Source: Lepas anatifera (Eukaryota; Arthropoda; Thecostraca; Lepadidae). Taken from it: a stretch of 64,000 nt of DNA. Both the position numbers and the translations under genes were made by a program. How positions within the stretch are numbered: position 1 is the first letter of the stretch; each line of letters begins with the position of its first letter. The stretch is taken from NCBI GenBank assembly GCA_034440635.1, contig JAOTON010002103.1, positions 912,501 to 976,500 on the forward strand, in the 5' to 3' direction. This document shows, in pieces, positions 32,871 through 45,170 of the stretch. The notes below the pieces were generated by a model. The model searched no databases. It was not told the origin of the DNA and worked only from the letters and a program-made list of their open reading frames with translations.

Positions 32871-34130
32871 AAACCTTATTAAAGGAACATTTGAGCATGC
32901 TTGCTCTCATTAGATCCTCTTCCCAGCATAATTCCAGCACAGGAAGTGTTTTTGTAAGCCTTGACAGCTTAAAATGATTCTCGGCTTCTAAACATGGTGG
33001 AAAGAAGCTTAATATGATACCAATATGGTATTACAAGTGGGATCTTTTTTACACCACAAAGCATCATTTTACCCTAGATGCTCGACCTATTCTAGCCGCG
33101 AAATTCAAAGAACTATTAATATCCTCTTCAAAGTTTCATTTTATACCGGAAATCAATATAGTCTGTAACCAGAAATAACCAGGAATATGAGAGCTTTAGC
33201 TGCAGAATCATTCGAAACCCCAGTGTATTTTGATCCCACGTCAAAGCGTATCCGGAGATTGCGTGCGCGTGCTCGACCCGCGATTGAGAAAACCTACTCG
33301 CCGTTTCGCGCCATCTTCAGTGTTCCTGCCATTGCACGCAGAGCTGGCCACAAAACTTTGGCGTCGTGATCCGAGCGAAATTTGAGGGGAATAGCTGACC
33401 CTTTTCACTTTACGTTGGCATGTGCTTCTACATCGATCCAACTCAGGTTTTGACCTGAGGGGGCCTGAAGAAGCCACGCTGCATTTGGCATGGTTTACGG
33501 GAGAAGCCACATCGACAGACCTAGCGGTGATAACGGATCAAGAGGAGAAGCTTAAGCTGAGTCTGATGATCGACAGACTCCTCTGAGAGCTAGCGAGAGT
33601 GAAGAAGCATACTGGTGCTGCGAAGGTTCAGGCATTCATTGTACTGGTGGCCAAAACCAGGAGTCCATGTGTGTCAGCTAGAGGATGGCAACATGCACTG
33701 AAGCCCCAAGTTTGGCCGCGCAGAACCAGAGGTCAAGAAAATCGCCTACTCGCCTACCATAGCAGGTAACATGAACCAGCTCCACAGTCGGCAGCAGGTA
33801 ACCATGAGACTGCATCTGTTCTGATTCAAATCTGATTATACTATTTTTTGTCATTCGTGGATCAACTGGACATATTTGGCTTACCGTCCCAAAATCATGA
33901 AATTGGCATCTCTAGTAAGTTCATGGCCATCACGAACAAGTACCTTTAGAGGGTTAGTAGAGATGGTCAGAGATTGGCCACTTCCTACTAACCCAACACT
34001 ATCAACATGGAATTCGACCTTTCGTGAGGAAATTCTCGTTATTAAGAATTATTTGCAATCCAAGACCCCGGATTTATCTTAAAAATATTTTTTTAAATTG
34101 TTTTCTATGAGAAAAAGCAGGATTCCAAAG
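32871..34130. other. No gene seen
   Basis: Unassigned AT-rich to mixed DNA. Overlapping frames at 33187-33369 (plus) and 33241-33510 (minus) lack motifs. CCAATCA at 34252, just beyond, is the only promoter-like element near the next exon. Confidence 0.35.
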
Positions 34131-34461
34131 AAGAAACGTGATTTTTATTCAGAATATGAAAAGCCGGACCGCCTACTTTTACATGAATGTTACCTACTGT
34201 TACCGCTGTTACCTGTGCTCCCTCAGGACGAGCAGCAGGAGGTGCTTTAACAACCAATCAGATTTGCGTGTTGTACGCGGTGCGCCGTGCGGATTTGAAT
34301 CGGAGGAATGTTCTGGAGGAGTGGTGGCGCGGTTAGTGAGTGGTGATTTTCGTGCTTTCTGTTTGGTGCTTACTTGTGAAAATAATGAACTTTGGCGATA
34401 CCCAGTAATTATATCGGCAGTGTGTTGTAAAGGGGTGTACGCTTGCAAGAATTTGATCAAG

Positions 34462-34650
34462 ATGGCCAATGGGACAGAGAAAAGAAAGCGGGTCAAGTGT
34501 GGCATTCCTGGCTGCACTTTCAATGGCGTAAACTTGAATAGGCATTTCAAGTCCGTTCACCCAAACCTGAACCCAGCTGTGGACAAGCGGATAGCTGGCT
34601 CAGGATTTGTACCAGGAGAGAAGTTTTCATCGTGGTGCCAAGGATCTTTG
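34462..34650 (+). CDS. Candidate first coding exon with an atypical C2H2-like finger
   Basis: ATG at 34462 sits in a good Kozak context (ATCAAGATGG). The 63 codons end exactly at a consensus donor, CTTTG|GTAAGC (GT at 34651), in phase 0. The protein starts basic (MANGTEKRKRVK), then CGIPGCTFNGVNLNRHFKSV H, giving C-x4-C-x9-H-x4-H: finger-like, but with nine rather than the classical twelve residues between the second Cys and first His. It may be a DNA-binding N-terminus of a transposon-derived or host protein. A possible next exon starts after a good acceptor (TTGTTTCTCAG, ending about 34800), in frame as YLPIHAWQPACKICQ, but its 3' border is unclear. The open frame extends upstream to 34138, but I start at the Kozak ATG. 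The CCAATCA box lies about 210 bp upstream. Confidence 0.45.
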
Positions 34651-35008
34651 GTAAGCTTTGTTTGATAATTGAAGTGAGCCCATTGTGTTGCTTTTTGTAT
34701 GATTTGTCTTGCTTGCTCTTCTTTTGTCTGCTTCTTGCTCCTCATTTTTGCCATCTTCCTATCATAGAAAAAGGAAAAAATTGAATGCAATTGTTTCTCA
34801 GTACCTGCCTATTCATGCCTGGCAGCCAGCCTGTAAAATATGCCAGGTTTCAACAACATTTGATTTCGGCAGTCTTTGCAGATTCCTTTTTGGTAACTTT
34901 GCATCACTTGGGCATTCTTGGGATGACTTCTTCAAATAATTGATGGTGGCCAAGTTTTAGGAACATCAATGATCATCCATTGACAGAGCTAATGAAATAG
35001 GGGGTGTT

Positions 35009-36257
35009 TTAACCCTGTTTCCGTCAGGCTCCCGGCTACCCCTATTTCCGGCAAGGGGGCAATATCGGCCCCCCTAAGATCTCGTAATCTAACCGGCCGA
35101 TTTTGAAAATTCAAAGTGCTACAGATTCCCCTGACGCTAAACTTTATTTTGAAAAAAAGAAAATTTCAAAATTTTGATTTTTAAGGAGAAGGTCGTGCAA
35201 AATATACAATTTTTGTGTATTTTTTAGATTTTCCATAACCCTTGTCTCTGTTGTACGATTTTCACAAAACTAGTTCAGGTTTACAAATAATTGACCCAAA
35301 ATTTTTATATACTCGAGTTCAGCAAAAATTCGAAATTCAATGGCAGTTCCAGGACCAGGACTATGAGGGGAAATATATACAACCTAAAAGTTTTTGTTAC
35401 GCGGATTAGAAGCCGTCATATACTGCTTGGCATCTTTGACACATAAACAAATGAGAAAAAAAGTGAAAAACTCATCAGGGGCGGATGCAGTAAGGTAAAA
35501 CAGTAGGGTAAAATACATACCAACAATATGCGAGTGGTATGCATGAGTATATTAGTCCCTCGACTAGTTAAAATTTATTTCTGATAAGTTTTACCCTCCC
35601 ATGGTAGCTCTGGGAAAGGGGGTGACATAGGCGGATCAAGAACTCTCGTCGTGGGGGGTGGGGGTGATTGGAAACACATTTTCAATATATAACGATATTG
35701 AGTCGCGGCGGTGATACTGGCTGGGAATATGCATTTTGAAAATGTTTAGTGACTGGACACGCCTCTGGTAATCTAGAATTGGGTTATAACTATTTTGAAT
35801 TTTCATATGCCCAATTGTATTCGCCCTGGCACGGCTGTAAGTAGTCTTCTCACTTACTAACGTTTAGTCCTTCTTGATAACATTCCCCCCATTTTGAACT
35901 GCTGTAACCGCCCCTGATGAATACAAATAGTGACAATTGTGAATGCACTATCATCTCACATAACAAATGATATAATAAAACCATATAACTGGTATCAGGA
36001 TCAGCAGAGACGGCTTCCTTTTACAAAGAACCCATCGCATACGATAATACTTGGTTTGTGGATAGAACCTCCCCAAAAACCCAGCCATAGCTCCGCCCCT
36101 GGTAAATATATAATCTTGAAAATTTCAGAAAACCTGCCTGTACTAGTTTTAGGAAAAGCCAGGAAGTTTCAAAGTTCTATCGCAAGTCGTTTCGGAGATA
36201 TTCTCGAAAAACCTGAAGGGGGGGCAATATTAGCCCCCCTGCCGGAAATAGGGTTAA
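35009..36257 (-). mobile_element. T6 TTAA element, complete
   Basis: TTAA 35009-35012 then CCCTGTTTCCGTCAGGCTCC, CGGCTA, CCCCTATTTCCGGCAAGGGG: a double box (box CCTxTTTCCG), then CCCCCCTAAGATCTCGTAAT. Right end: GGAGATATTCTCGAAAAACC, TGAAGGGGGG, and CTGCCGGAAATAGGGTTAA (TTAA 36254-36257). Unlike T1-T5, the interior has few AGGTCA half-sites and is AT-rich with TTTTGAAAA-type runs. 1249 bp, no long ORF. Confidence 0.8.
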
Positions 36258-36941
36258 CCTTCCCTCAAGCCTGTTGCACTTCATAAGAACCACAATCATT
36301 AAAATGAGAATTTAGAAAATTTGAAGGAATTTGTAATACCACTCCCAATGTATGATTGAGGGTGCCTGAGCACACTGAAAAAAATATGTTAATTCACACC
36401 CCTATCATCAAATCAAATGAAGCTAAATTCAAGCTTGTGGTAAACATGCATGCTATCTTTCTTTTTAAATGTGGCTGAACAGTGGAACTATTTAGGGAGA
36501 TGGTTCTGTCCACATGAACAATTTTCTACATTAATACAAATGTTTGTTGATTATGGGCACAATTTGAGCTGCTTCAGCCATTGCAGCAGATTTCTCCCTG
36601 CCATTTTTTGCTGATTGATTTGATGCCTAGCCTGCAGTTCCCAAATGCCTTGTGAGTGGTTCCAATAATCCAGTGCTTTTACGGATATGGAGGAATATCT
36701 TCCACTTATGCTCCCTAATAAGTTACACTGTTTTTCATTTCTTACATAAAAATGTGCTTTGCTTTTCAGAAAGAAAGAAATTAATTTGCATGAATAATTG
36801 GCTTTGTCTAAGTTTTTACCTGATTAGTCTCCCTTGTTAATGGAAAACTATTAAATGTAGAAAAAATGGAAAGGAAAATTGGATAATAAAGAACACCAGT
36901 GAAAATTAAGCCCTCCCATAATGTCTTAGTAAAAAGATGCA
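36258..36941. other. No gene seen
   Basis: AT-rich unassigned sequence. GAGCACACTGAAAAAAATAT near 36368 resembles the CACTGAGAGAAA-type terminal motif seen at 39660, 42765 and 43816. Confidence 0.35.
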
Positions 36942-37210
36942 TTAACCCTCGCCCCACCGGGGGCCATAGATGGCCCCCCGTAAGGTTTTTTTCAGGATAG
37001 CAGAAAAACGATGAGACGCAGAATCACGGTTAAAGGGCTCTATCTCTCACCCCATCATTTTCCCACCATCCCTGAAATTTTTTACCCCGGGTCACCCAAG
37101 GTCAGGTCACCAAGCGAGGTCAACCAAGGGCACCTCATTTTAACTTTTGAGCTCTATGAGAGCTACGTTTCTCAGTCGATCTATTTCACAAAATCATTTG
37201 ATTAAGGGCT
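36942..37210 (+). mobile_element. T4 TTAA element, truncated
   Basis: TTAA 36942-36945, CCCTCGCCCCACCGGGGGCC, GGTTTTTTTCAGGATAGCAG, then CCCGGGTCACCCAAGGTCAG. Matches the left 270 bp of 37963-38986 and then ends in unrelated DNA. Confidence 0.8.
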
Positions 37211-37962
37211 ATTTATGCGTTCTCGCACTTCTGAAGATATCAGGTCCATTCCAAGGCACGGAATAGAAGTGCCTCCATAACTACGGGTTGTGGAGCTGAA
37301 GAAACCGCGTGAATGGTGAATCACGTATTACCAAGAGCACGTTGGGTCTTCCTTCATTACATATTGCTCCAATTTGTACAGGAGTAACACCTGGTGCGTA
37401 AGTTTGATGTTTCTTTAGGCTCCTGCATCAGCTTAATCAGATACCGGTCGCGTTTGGCCAGGTTCTAAGCCAGGTAACAAAAATTATGTGCTGAAAAATA
37501 ATAGGTAACACGATTAACAGATTCTTGACCTCCGCGCAGAACAGCCCTTGCTATGCAAAGTTGATGAAGCAGTGAGAAGCATCTGTTACTGTTGGATACA
37601 GTCACCCACGTGTTCTAAAGATCGTTTTAAGCTCACTTTGAGCACAGATTAGGGGCGCTTAAAAAAGATTGGAAGTATTTTCACAGGAGCATCTGAACGC
37701 ACGTCCATCGCTGGACAGAGGTAAGTCTCATTCTGTACAATATCGTGCACAGAATTATATTTTTTCAGCCATGACGGGATACTTTGAATCAAACATGTCT
37801 ACAATCATATCTATATATCCAAAGTAAACGAGGACTGCTATCTCTGACGACAGCGGCTTGTGCTTGAAGTGTAAACCTGGACCGCTCCTGGGCGATATGG
37901 GAGAGGACTGGTCATTAAAGGCATTTCATTTGTGTCCGAAAAATGGTGAACGTGATTGTTGT
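37211..37962. other. No gene seen
   Basis: Unassigned DNA between the truncated and complete T4 copies. No motif-bearing frame. Confidence 0.35.
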
Positions 37963-38986
37963 TTAACCCTCGCCCCACCGGGGGCCATCGATGGCCCCCT
38001 AAGGTTTTTCCGGGATAGCAGAAAAACGAAGAGGCACAGCGCCGCGGTTGAGGGCTCTACCTCTTACTGCATCATTTTCCCACCATCCCTGAAATTTTTT
38101 ACCCCGGGTCACCCAAGGTCAGGTCACCAGACGAGGTCAACCAAGGTCACCTCACTTCAACTTTAGAGCTCTGTAAGAGCTACATTTCGAAGTCGATCAA
38201 TTTGAAATTTCCTACACTTCATGACCCTTCCAGGGTCTACAAGGTGTATATCCGGGATTTTTCGATTTCGTGCCCTGAGGCCAGGTCACGAGGTGACCTC
38301 TCCCATTGGAAAAGCATGGGGAAAAGCTGTCTTATGATCTAAAAGTCACAAAAGCGATTGAAAATGCTCAGCTTGAAAAAGCGTTCTTAGACACCCTTTC
38401 ACGGATTCCAGGGGCCATATTTGCCCTTTGACCTATCCAAGGTCATCCAAGGTCACCAGGGGTCAAAAACAGTATTTTGACAATAACTTTTGACCTAAAT
38501 AAGCTAGAGCGCTGAAACAAACACCATCGTGTTTTTCTCGTCACTGGCTTTCATTTGATATACGGCAAGGTCACTTTTTGACCTTTCGTGACCTCCGATT
38601 ATCCTAGGTCACGAGGTGACCTCTGGAGGTCAAACAACTGGCGGGAGGTCTTTACGTTTCGCATACCGGAAAAAGGACTGACGATTTCCTATCAAAAGTA
38701 CTTTACCAGATCTCAATAGCTCTAATGGCATAAGAGTTTTGCCCAGTCTGCTTAAGCATTGCATATTTGGGTGAAAATAGCCGGTCTTGACCTAATTTGA
38801 CCTCTGGACGTCAAACCATTGACCTGAGCACTAAAACATGTGAAGTAATTTCTTACTGAATTCACGCGAGCTTTCTATTGCACTTGGCAGATTTGCGCTA
38901 ACGCCCATATTTTCGGAGTTATGGGGGCATCGATGGCCCCCGGTGGGGCGAAGGTGGCGCTGGACCCCCGGTGGGGCGCGGGTTAA
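37963..38986 (+). mobile_element. T4 TTAA element, complete
   Basis: TTAA 37963-37966 then CCCTCGCCCCACCGGGGGCC, ATCGATGGCCCC, GGTTTTTCCGGGATAGCAGA. The right end carries CATCGATGGCCCCCGGTGGG, GCGAAGGTGGCGCTGGACCC, CCGGTGGGGCGCGGGTTAA (TTAA 38983-38986), so the box CCCCACCGGGGG occurs once at the left and twice at the right. AGGTCA/TGACCT half-sites cluster at 38108-38150, 38430-38470, 38565-38640 and 38790-38830. 1024 bp; no transposase. Confidence 0.9.
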
Positions 38987-39689
38987 TGTTTGTGTCCTAA
39001 TACAAAGTTATGAGTATGTTATCTTTTCTTGAGGCTGAAGTAGACTACTGTAAACAAATTGGATTACCCTCATTATCATTAGACAAAGTTAATGTAATAG
39101 CAAGGCCACAACAGCACGATAAGTAACATCTTACAGAAAGTTTCAATTTAAGAAAAAAACACGAAGACTAACGAGGAACATCTAGTGAACGAAATGAAAC
39201 TCCAGGCACGACTCAAAGTATGCCACACAGACTACAATTATACCAGCATCAGTTTTGCTACTAGACTAATTTTATGCCAAATGCAGACTCGAAAGAGGCG
39301 GTTTCGTTTGAGGCTTGCATCGGATTCAGTTGTGTTGAGTGGAGGGGCAAATTTTTCTAAACCATGTCTCGTGGAGAGCTGGAATATAATGATTCCATGA
39401 CGATTTTGCTGATGGAATACATTGATGCCGTGGAGTTTTTCTATACCAAGCGAAGAATCATTTGAAACCAGTCATCAGGCATTTTATTCCCGAGCTTACG
39501 GTGATCATTCTATGAGCTTCAGAAAACACTACGTGCTAGACTCAATCCAGTCTAAGTGATTACATTGAGTCTGCGACGGGAATACAATGAGCTTGATTCT
39601 GCCTGATTCCAACCGAGTTTGACACCAGAATCCAGACTCGCTTTCAGCACCGACTCAGTTTATCCAAAAGGACTCAATTTTTCTCTCAG
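38987..39689. other. No gene; DNA-transposon-like terminus at 39660-39690
   Basis: GGACTCAATTTTTCTCTCAG TGTAG near 39670 resembles a terminal inverted repeat also found near 42770 and, inverted, near 43816. The rest is unassigned. Confidence 0.35.
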
Positions 39690-40385
39690 TGTAGAGCCTT
39701 CTTCTTCATATTTATCGGAAGCCCTCTCAGATATCTTAGCTTCGTGAACGATGTTATAATATGTTATATGTCTTCTTCCAGGCATTCTTCGCTGCTAATG
39801 TGAAAACCCCAAGAAAAATCCTACTACTACTCCACACTTTACCCTATCACTATGACCGGAGTAATAATGTACATAGCATTCCTTGTTTGTTGGCTTTCGG
39901 TACACTTTAAATTTAACTTCTGCATTCCTAACAATATCTGTGTGAAGGAAAGCTAGAGCTCTCTGATGTTCTTTTTCAATGGTGTACTGGATTTTAGGAT
40001 CAACTGAGTTCAGTTGATGGAGTTTAGGTTCTAGGTTCACACCAGTGGGGACTGCAGCTAATATGCCATCGACATATCGGGCCCAGATCACATTTGATCC
40101 CATTATCCCTCGGTAATGATGTTTTTCAAGGCATTCCAATACAGGCATGCAGCTACCGGGCTTAGCGGCGAAGTCATCGCAAGGCCACTGTGTTTTGGCA
40201 CAGTGGCACTGCGCAAGGCCAGTTTGTGCAAGGTTGAAATGTGAATACCTGTCAATCAATGCTATACAATTATAATTGTAAATAGTCCTAGTGATGCTCG
40301 GTAAACAATTATACATGAAAATCCCGGATAATAGCAAAGCCCACAGAATACATTTACTCATACAGCAAGTGTTAAAAATGTCCAC
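39690..40385 (-). pseudogene. Penelope-like element reverse-transcriptase fragment
   Basis: The minus-strand frame from 40385 to 39795 becomes recognisable after about residue 75: PVLECLEKHHYRGIMGSNVI, then WARYVDGILAAVPTGVNLEP, LHQLNSVDPKIQYTIEKEHQ, and KVYRKPTNKECYVHYYSGHS. This is the RT palm and thumb of Penelope-like elements. The catalytic motif Y-V-D-D reads Y-V-D-G, so one metal-binding Asp is gone. After the stop a shifted frame continues the homology (ISSEECLEEDI, GLPINMKKKA) to about 39690. The N-terminal quarter of the open frame looks unrelated. A separate insertion from the GIY-YIG fragment at 32 kb, 7 kb away. Confidence 0.85.
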
Positions 40386-40424
40386 AAAATTAGCAGCCTT
40401 GTAAGATATAGTTGATCATCTTTC

Positions 40425-40946
40425 TTGACCTCCACCCAGTGGCAGGTATGAGCCACCTTCATCCTGGTGGGGGATCATATTTGACTCCTCCCTCGAACTC
40501 AAAACTAAGAAAGCTAGAGAGAAACATAAGAAAAATCGAGGGCTTGAAGTAAATGCAGTCGAAGTTATTTCGGTCAGTTTTTTTTGTCTGAGGTCACTGG
40601 AGGTCAAATAAGGTAAAAACGGCTGAAATAAAGGGTACTTGCAAAATGCCGATGACCTTAGGAACTATAAAAGCTAGAAGCCTTTCCGTAACGCTATTTC
40701 AAAGCGTTTGAATAGCTCTTTCAATGTAGCGATAGCTACTGCCGAGTTAAGGTCTGGCCTCAGTGGCGCTCAATCGAGGTCAAGGACGGTGCTCTACCCA
40801 TACTATTGGGTTGCTTGCTTTTTTGAAAATAACTTCAAACATGAACATCATGTTTTGTTTATCATCAAACTTCAAACTTCAAACATCATGTTTCGGCAAA
40901 CAAAACATGATACAGTCATAACTCAAGAACCATTGTAATCCACCTG
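40425..40946 (-). mobile_element. T2-like TTAA element, double-box half
   Basis: TTGACCTCCACCCAGTGGCA, GGTATGAGCCACCTTCATCC, TGGTGGGGGATCATATTTGA, then CTCAAAACTAAGAAAGCTAG, as in the T2/T3 double-box end. It is cut at 40946, where another element starts at TTAA. Confidence 0.65.
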
Positions 40947-41640
40947 TTAACCCTCACCCCGCTGGGAGTATTTGAACACCTCCTCCCCTCGGGGGTTTTC
41001 GACGGCATGAAAAAACTGTGGCTCGAAGCACCATCGTACTTGTCATGCCTTATTCTTGCTCAATTCCTCAGCTTTTCTAAAAAATTAAGGTTGAACCATC
41101 TCAGGCTAGATCACCAGTGCAGATCAAGTCACATCACCTCCAAAAATGTTTAAGGTGGCACAAGTAAAACAGAGTTAATATACCAAATTTAAGCTTATAC
41201 CACGTAATGAGTCAACCGAGTGCTACATAATATATTTCGGGATTTTTCATATCGATGACCTATGGTCAGTTATGGATCATGATCTCTTCATTAGAAATAC
41301 ATGGGGAAACCGGAAATTAGGCGAAGAATCACTCTATTTCTGTAGATACCGCTCCGAACACCTTCGTACTCCCCAAATTATAGTATCATGGCCCCTTTAT
41401 AAGTTCATGCTGCAAGTTGGAACCTGTGACCTCTGAGAGGTCATCTGGGGCTACTTAAGCAGGTTTCCAGACTTGGGTCAATACCTTTGCAGGAAATGAT
41501 GGCAAAAATTTTATTCTGATGCCATTACGTTGCGACTGCTATTGCAAGTCGCTTCATATGCATATTGACTATGCTAAGCTAGATGGTGACCTTGACCTGA
41601 CCTAAGGTAAGGTCAAGGTATATGTCACAGGAGAAGGTGG
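40947..41640 (+). mobile_element. T3 TTAA element, 3'-truncated
   Basis: TTAA 40947-40950, CCCTCACCCCGCTGGGAGTA, CCCTCGGGGGTTTTCGACGG. The body is the reverse complement of the T3 copy at 9789-10789 (CATATCGATGACCTATGGTC, GGTGACCTTGACCTGACCTA) and stops near 41640 without a second end. Confidence 0.7.
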
Positions 41641-42779
41641 CTTGGCGCAGTCAAAGACGGAAATAGCGCTTGATGTCACGTCACAGCAGTCAGACTATCC
41701 AGAGGGAGTCAAACTTCTCTATAAATGTGTCCTGATCACTTGCAAACCAAGTGCGGAGTTTTTTTCCAGCGAAACATCCGTATTATCAACTGCATAAAAC
41801 ATTAAAGTGAGACATTATTAGTAGAGAACAATTTCTAACAAGAACACCATTCTAACACAGTAACAGTAGGTTCGAAAACATAAGTGAACTGGCAGTGCAG
41901 GCATATTGGGATGGTACTAAGAAAATGAACAAAACTGCCTTGATGAAAACAGCGCTTGCGGCAACAAATATGAAAAGCGGATAAGATACACATGGACTAG
42001 CACTTTCAAGCATTTCAAATTAACAGACTGACCCGTATGACCCTCCATTGCTGGCATGAGAGACATATACATTCCAGCTGGAGGAAAACTTAAGTGATCA
42101 ATCTGGCTATTCTTGCTATGATCACAAGGTAGTACATTTATCATCATCATCGCAGTTAACCGTCTCACCCCATTTGAACGTTACACGACAAATCTGACCC
42201 ACAAAGTCTGCTGTTATTCGTTTACAACATGGTCGCACTCTTAATTAGAATGGCTCAAGGTTCTCGCATGTGTTGCGCTTGACAGCTGGTGCTCTCACGA
42301 CAGCAGTACAACAGCACACCTTCCCCGCGTGCTGGGAGTGAAATTCTGTGCAGCCCATTATGAAAAAGGCAACTAAGTGCAGAGAGCCGGATGCCTTCTT
42401 GAAAGTGTCAGACACCCTTCATACACCCCACGAAAGGAGTTGGACACTTTTCTTGAAAGGCTCAGACATTCTACCGACACCTCACGAAAAGAGCTGAATT
42501 CCTCATTGGGTAGCCCGGATACCTCCAGTAAAATGTCTGCACTCTTAATGTTATCGTGCCCCCCCCCACGTCTGTTTTATCTGTACGTCAGAAAGTGGTG
42601 TCAGAAAAGGTCTTCAAAATAAGGTGTTAATTTTCCTTCGGAAATTACACCAATTAGATATTGGCGCCAAATGATGTGGTGCAATGCCCAAAAACAACCC
42701 TTAGTCTAAAAACAAGGAAATCTCAGTCGATATATTTAATGGTCATCTTGGCGCCTCGCCTCTTCCATCTCGTGTTTCT
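41641..42779. other. No gene seen
   Basis: Short frames only. A CTCTCAGTGTAG motif at 42777-42788, preceded by GTGTTT, matches the terminus near 39680. Confidence 0.35.
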
Positions 42780-42960
42780 CTCAGTGTAGGTACAGGGCCG
42801 TGGCGGGTGCACCGGCCGCTGATTGGCCCAGCTCGCTTCTCCCGGCGGAGGCGGGCGCGGTCACGTGACTCGGCGGAGGGCTGGCCGGGCTGGGTCGGCG
42901 CGGAGGTCAGCATTCTCTCTGAATTGCGCCTGAGTCATCTAGGCTGTGCATCTTCAAACA
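42780..42960 (+). promoter_or_regulatory. GC-rich promoter-like patch
   Basis: Over about 130 bp the sequence is CpG-rich in an AT-rich neighbourhood. It holds an inverted CCAAT box (CTGATTGGCC, 42818), an E-box with flanks (GGTCACGTGACTC, about 42861) and an AP-1-like TGAGTCAT (about 42930), followed by a short CAT microsatellite (42959-42980). These are typical of a TATA-less promoter. No downstream first exon was identified, and the direction is a guess. Confidence 0.35.
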
Positions 42961-43370
42961 CCATCATCATCATCATCATCTCTCTGAATCGTCTGGCGGG
43001 ACGGGTGCGCCTGGTGCGGCTAGTGTTCTCTTTGCTCTTTCGGATCTAAAACATCTTGCATACCGTTTGGGTTGCCTGCAAGCAAGTTTAAAGGGAATAG
43101 ACCACTTTATTATGGAAAAAATGGGGTTGAAAATCATGAAACCAATTGTTTCCATCTAAAACAAATATATTGTCTCTCGTCTTACTACGCTAGGTTAACC
43201 CAAGCATTGCTTGTAATCATGAATCTGACAGCTTACGGCAGTTTGCAGCATGTCTGGTTATGTGGCTATGTCATTTGTTAACATTTATCACGCAAGATGC
43301 GTTGCCAGATGGAAAGGGATTCTTTGATGGCTCGAAATAGGGTAGGAAACCCCTTTACTCTGAACTTTAG

Positions 43371-43704
43371 TTCGCGCTCTGCTTGGGACGGGGGCGAAAT
43401 TCGCCCCCTTCTGGCTTTCCCAGATAACGCAGAAACAAAGGAACGCTGAACAACAAAACTTTCAGCACCTTATCCCTGATTAATTGTACGCATCTGACCA
43501 AAGTTGTTTAGGTGGGGTCATGTCGGGTCAACGAGCTATTCAAGGTCAAGTGACCCGACCTCAATCCCCAAAATCACGAGTTTGAATCGGCGCCTAAGGA
43601 CCATCTGCCAACCGATCAGTTTCAAAATTTTGCAATATGATGCCAATATGGTCTAAAGATCAGCTATCTCCGAATTTTGATATTGTTGACCTTAGTTGGG
43701 GTCA
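43371..43704 (+). mobile_element. T1-like TTAA-element relic
   Basis: TTAGTTCGCGCTCTGCTTGG, GACGGGGGCGAAATTCGCCC, CTGGCTTTCCCAGATAACGC, then GTGGGGTCATGTCGGGTCAA. Follows the T1 single-box end order but is well diverged. It is cut by the TA microsatellite. Confidence 0.55.

Positions 43705-43706
<2 letters not shown>

Positions 43707-43753
<47 letters not shown>
43707..43753. repeat. (TA)n microsatellite
   Basis: About 46 bp of alternating T and A. Confidence 0.95.
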
Positions 43754-43754
<1 letters not shown>

Positions 43755-45170
43755 CCGATAAGAGATATATCAATACTGGAGGTACAGTCCCCCGCAATTG
43801 AAATTGCCATTACTACACGGAGAGAAAAAGTAACTCCAGATATGTAATTTGAGAACGTGCTTAAAACGCCAACCCTTTCTGGAGTAAACAGGGGGTGTAA
43901 GGCCATAGAGTCAATCATCATTTTATGCTTGTCCTAGCGTCAATAATTATTTGACGCTAGATATAAGTGTATTCTGATTTCTGCTCAGAACATTATTACC
44001 CCTAAGTGTTATTATGTTCTATTGCCACGATTATTGTACGCCTCCGTGGAGTCATTAAAGAAGTTCGGGTGTAAATGCCTACCGGCTGTGTTAGTTTGAC
44101 TCCTTATTATTATTTGCACACAGGGTAAGTTTATTTTCACTTTCCTTTTCTGTGGGGCTGAATTTTTGCATCGGGGGATCAAATAGCACGGGGATATTGA
44201 ACTCAACCTAAAGAGTAAAACTACTCCATTAAGAAAGAGTAATACGGTGAAATTATACTCTGGTATTTTTTAATGCTAATCAAAGTCCCAACCGAGAATC
44301 GCATGTACTTTATTGAGATGAAAATGATTTTACAGGACAATTTCTGAACTAGCCAATGTGTAATCTTCTGCGTTCAGGCCCTGTTCATGGTGTTTTAGGA
44401 TGGATCTGAATTATTCATCCACCAGCGCCGTGTGCCAGTTTATGATCAGGCTATTGATAATTGTATCAATGCAAAATATCTGGCGTGTTTCTCCCTAAAT
44501 TACCAATTCCACATTTTCCTGTTCCAAGAGAATAATCTGGCTTAAGAACATATATTTCACAAAATTGCTGCTTCAACGATCGTGACACTCAGCGTTTTTT
44601 GGCACTCAAGTGTGACTAAATCACACAAAATCACTTATTGCATCTAGACTGATGTCCTGGACATCAAAACACAGCGTTTAACGGTTAAGATTAACCAAAA
44701 GTACTGGAGATGACACTGACAAATCCCTAAGCCGAGTGGCTAAGAAGATAATAACATTCGATGCGAAATACTGGCAACGTGGAATATCACCAGCGCATCC
44801 CAGCCTGGGCTGCTTAGCGATGAGGTGAAACAAAATATATTATCATATCAGTAATCATCTATTCATCAACGATATTTGAGATCATTGTGGTACTTGGCCA
44901 ATATCTCTTCCTACCCCAACGGACTTAGAAAAAAAAACCATTCGAAGTGAAATAGCGAGAACATTGAACAAGAACAACTAATCACAACCTGGGCTGCTTA
45001 ACAATAGGGTGACAAAGGTGTCCAAAATGCTTCCGAACACTTGTTCAAAGCTCACTTATGTCCGACAAGTGTCATATGCAACTTATGGCAGTATTCTCCC
45101 CCGGCCACTTGAAACCCGAAGACGTACTTGTACAGGTACTTAAGTGTTCTGGCGCATGGCGGCCCAAACC
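43754..45170. other. No gene seen
   Basis: ACTACACGGAGAGAAAAAG at 43813 resembles the left terminus of the CTCTCAGTGTAG class. The rest is AT-rich and unassigned. Confidence 0.35.

Noticed and set aside
33187..33510. Overlapping plus and minus frames as a host exon
   Set aside because: No convincing splice sites or domain on either strand.
32308..40385. One Penelope-like element with RT at 40 kb and endonuclease at 32 kb
   Set aside because: Strand and order fit, but 7 kb of unrelated DNA separates them and the RT copy keeps its own C-terminal stretch; independent copies are simpler.
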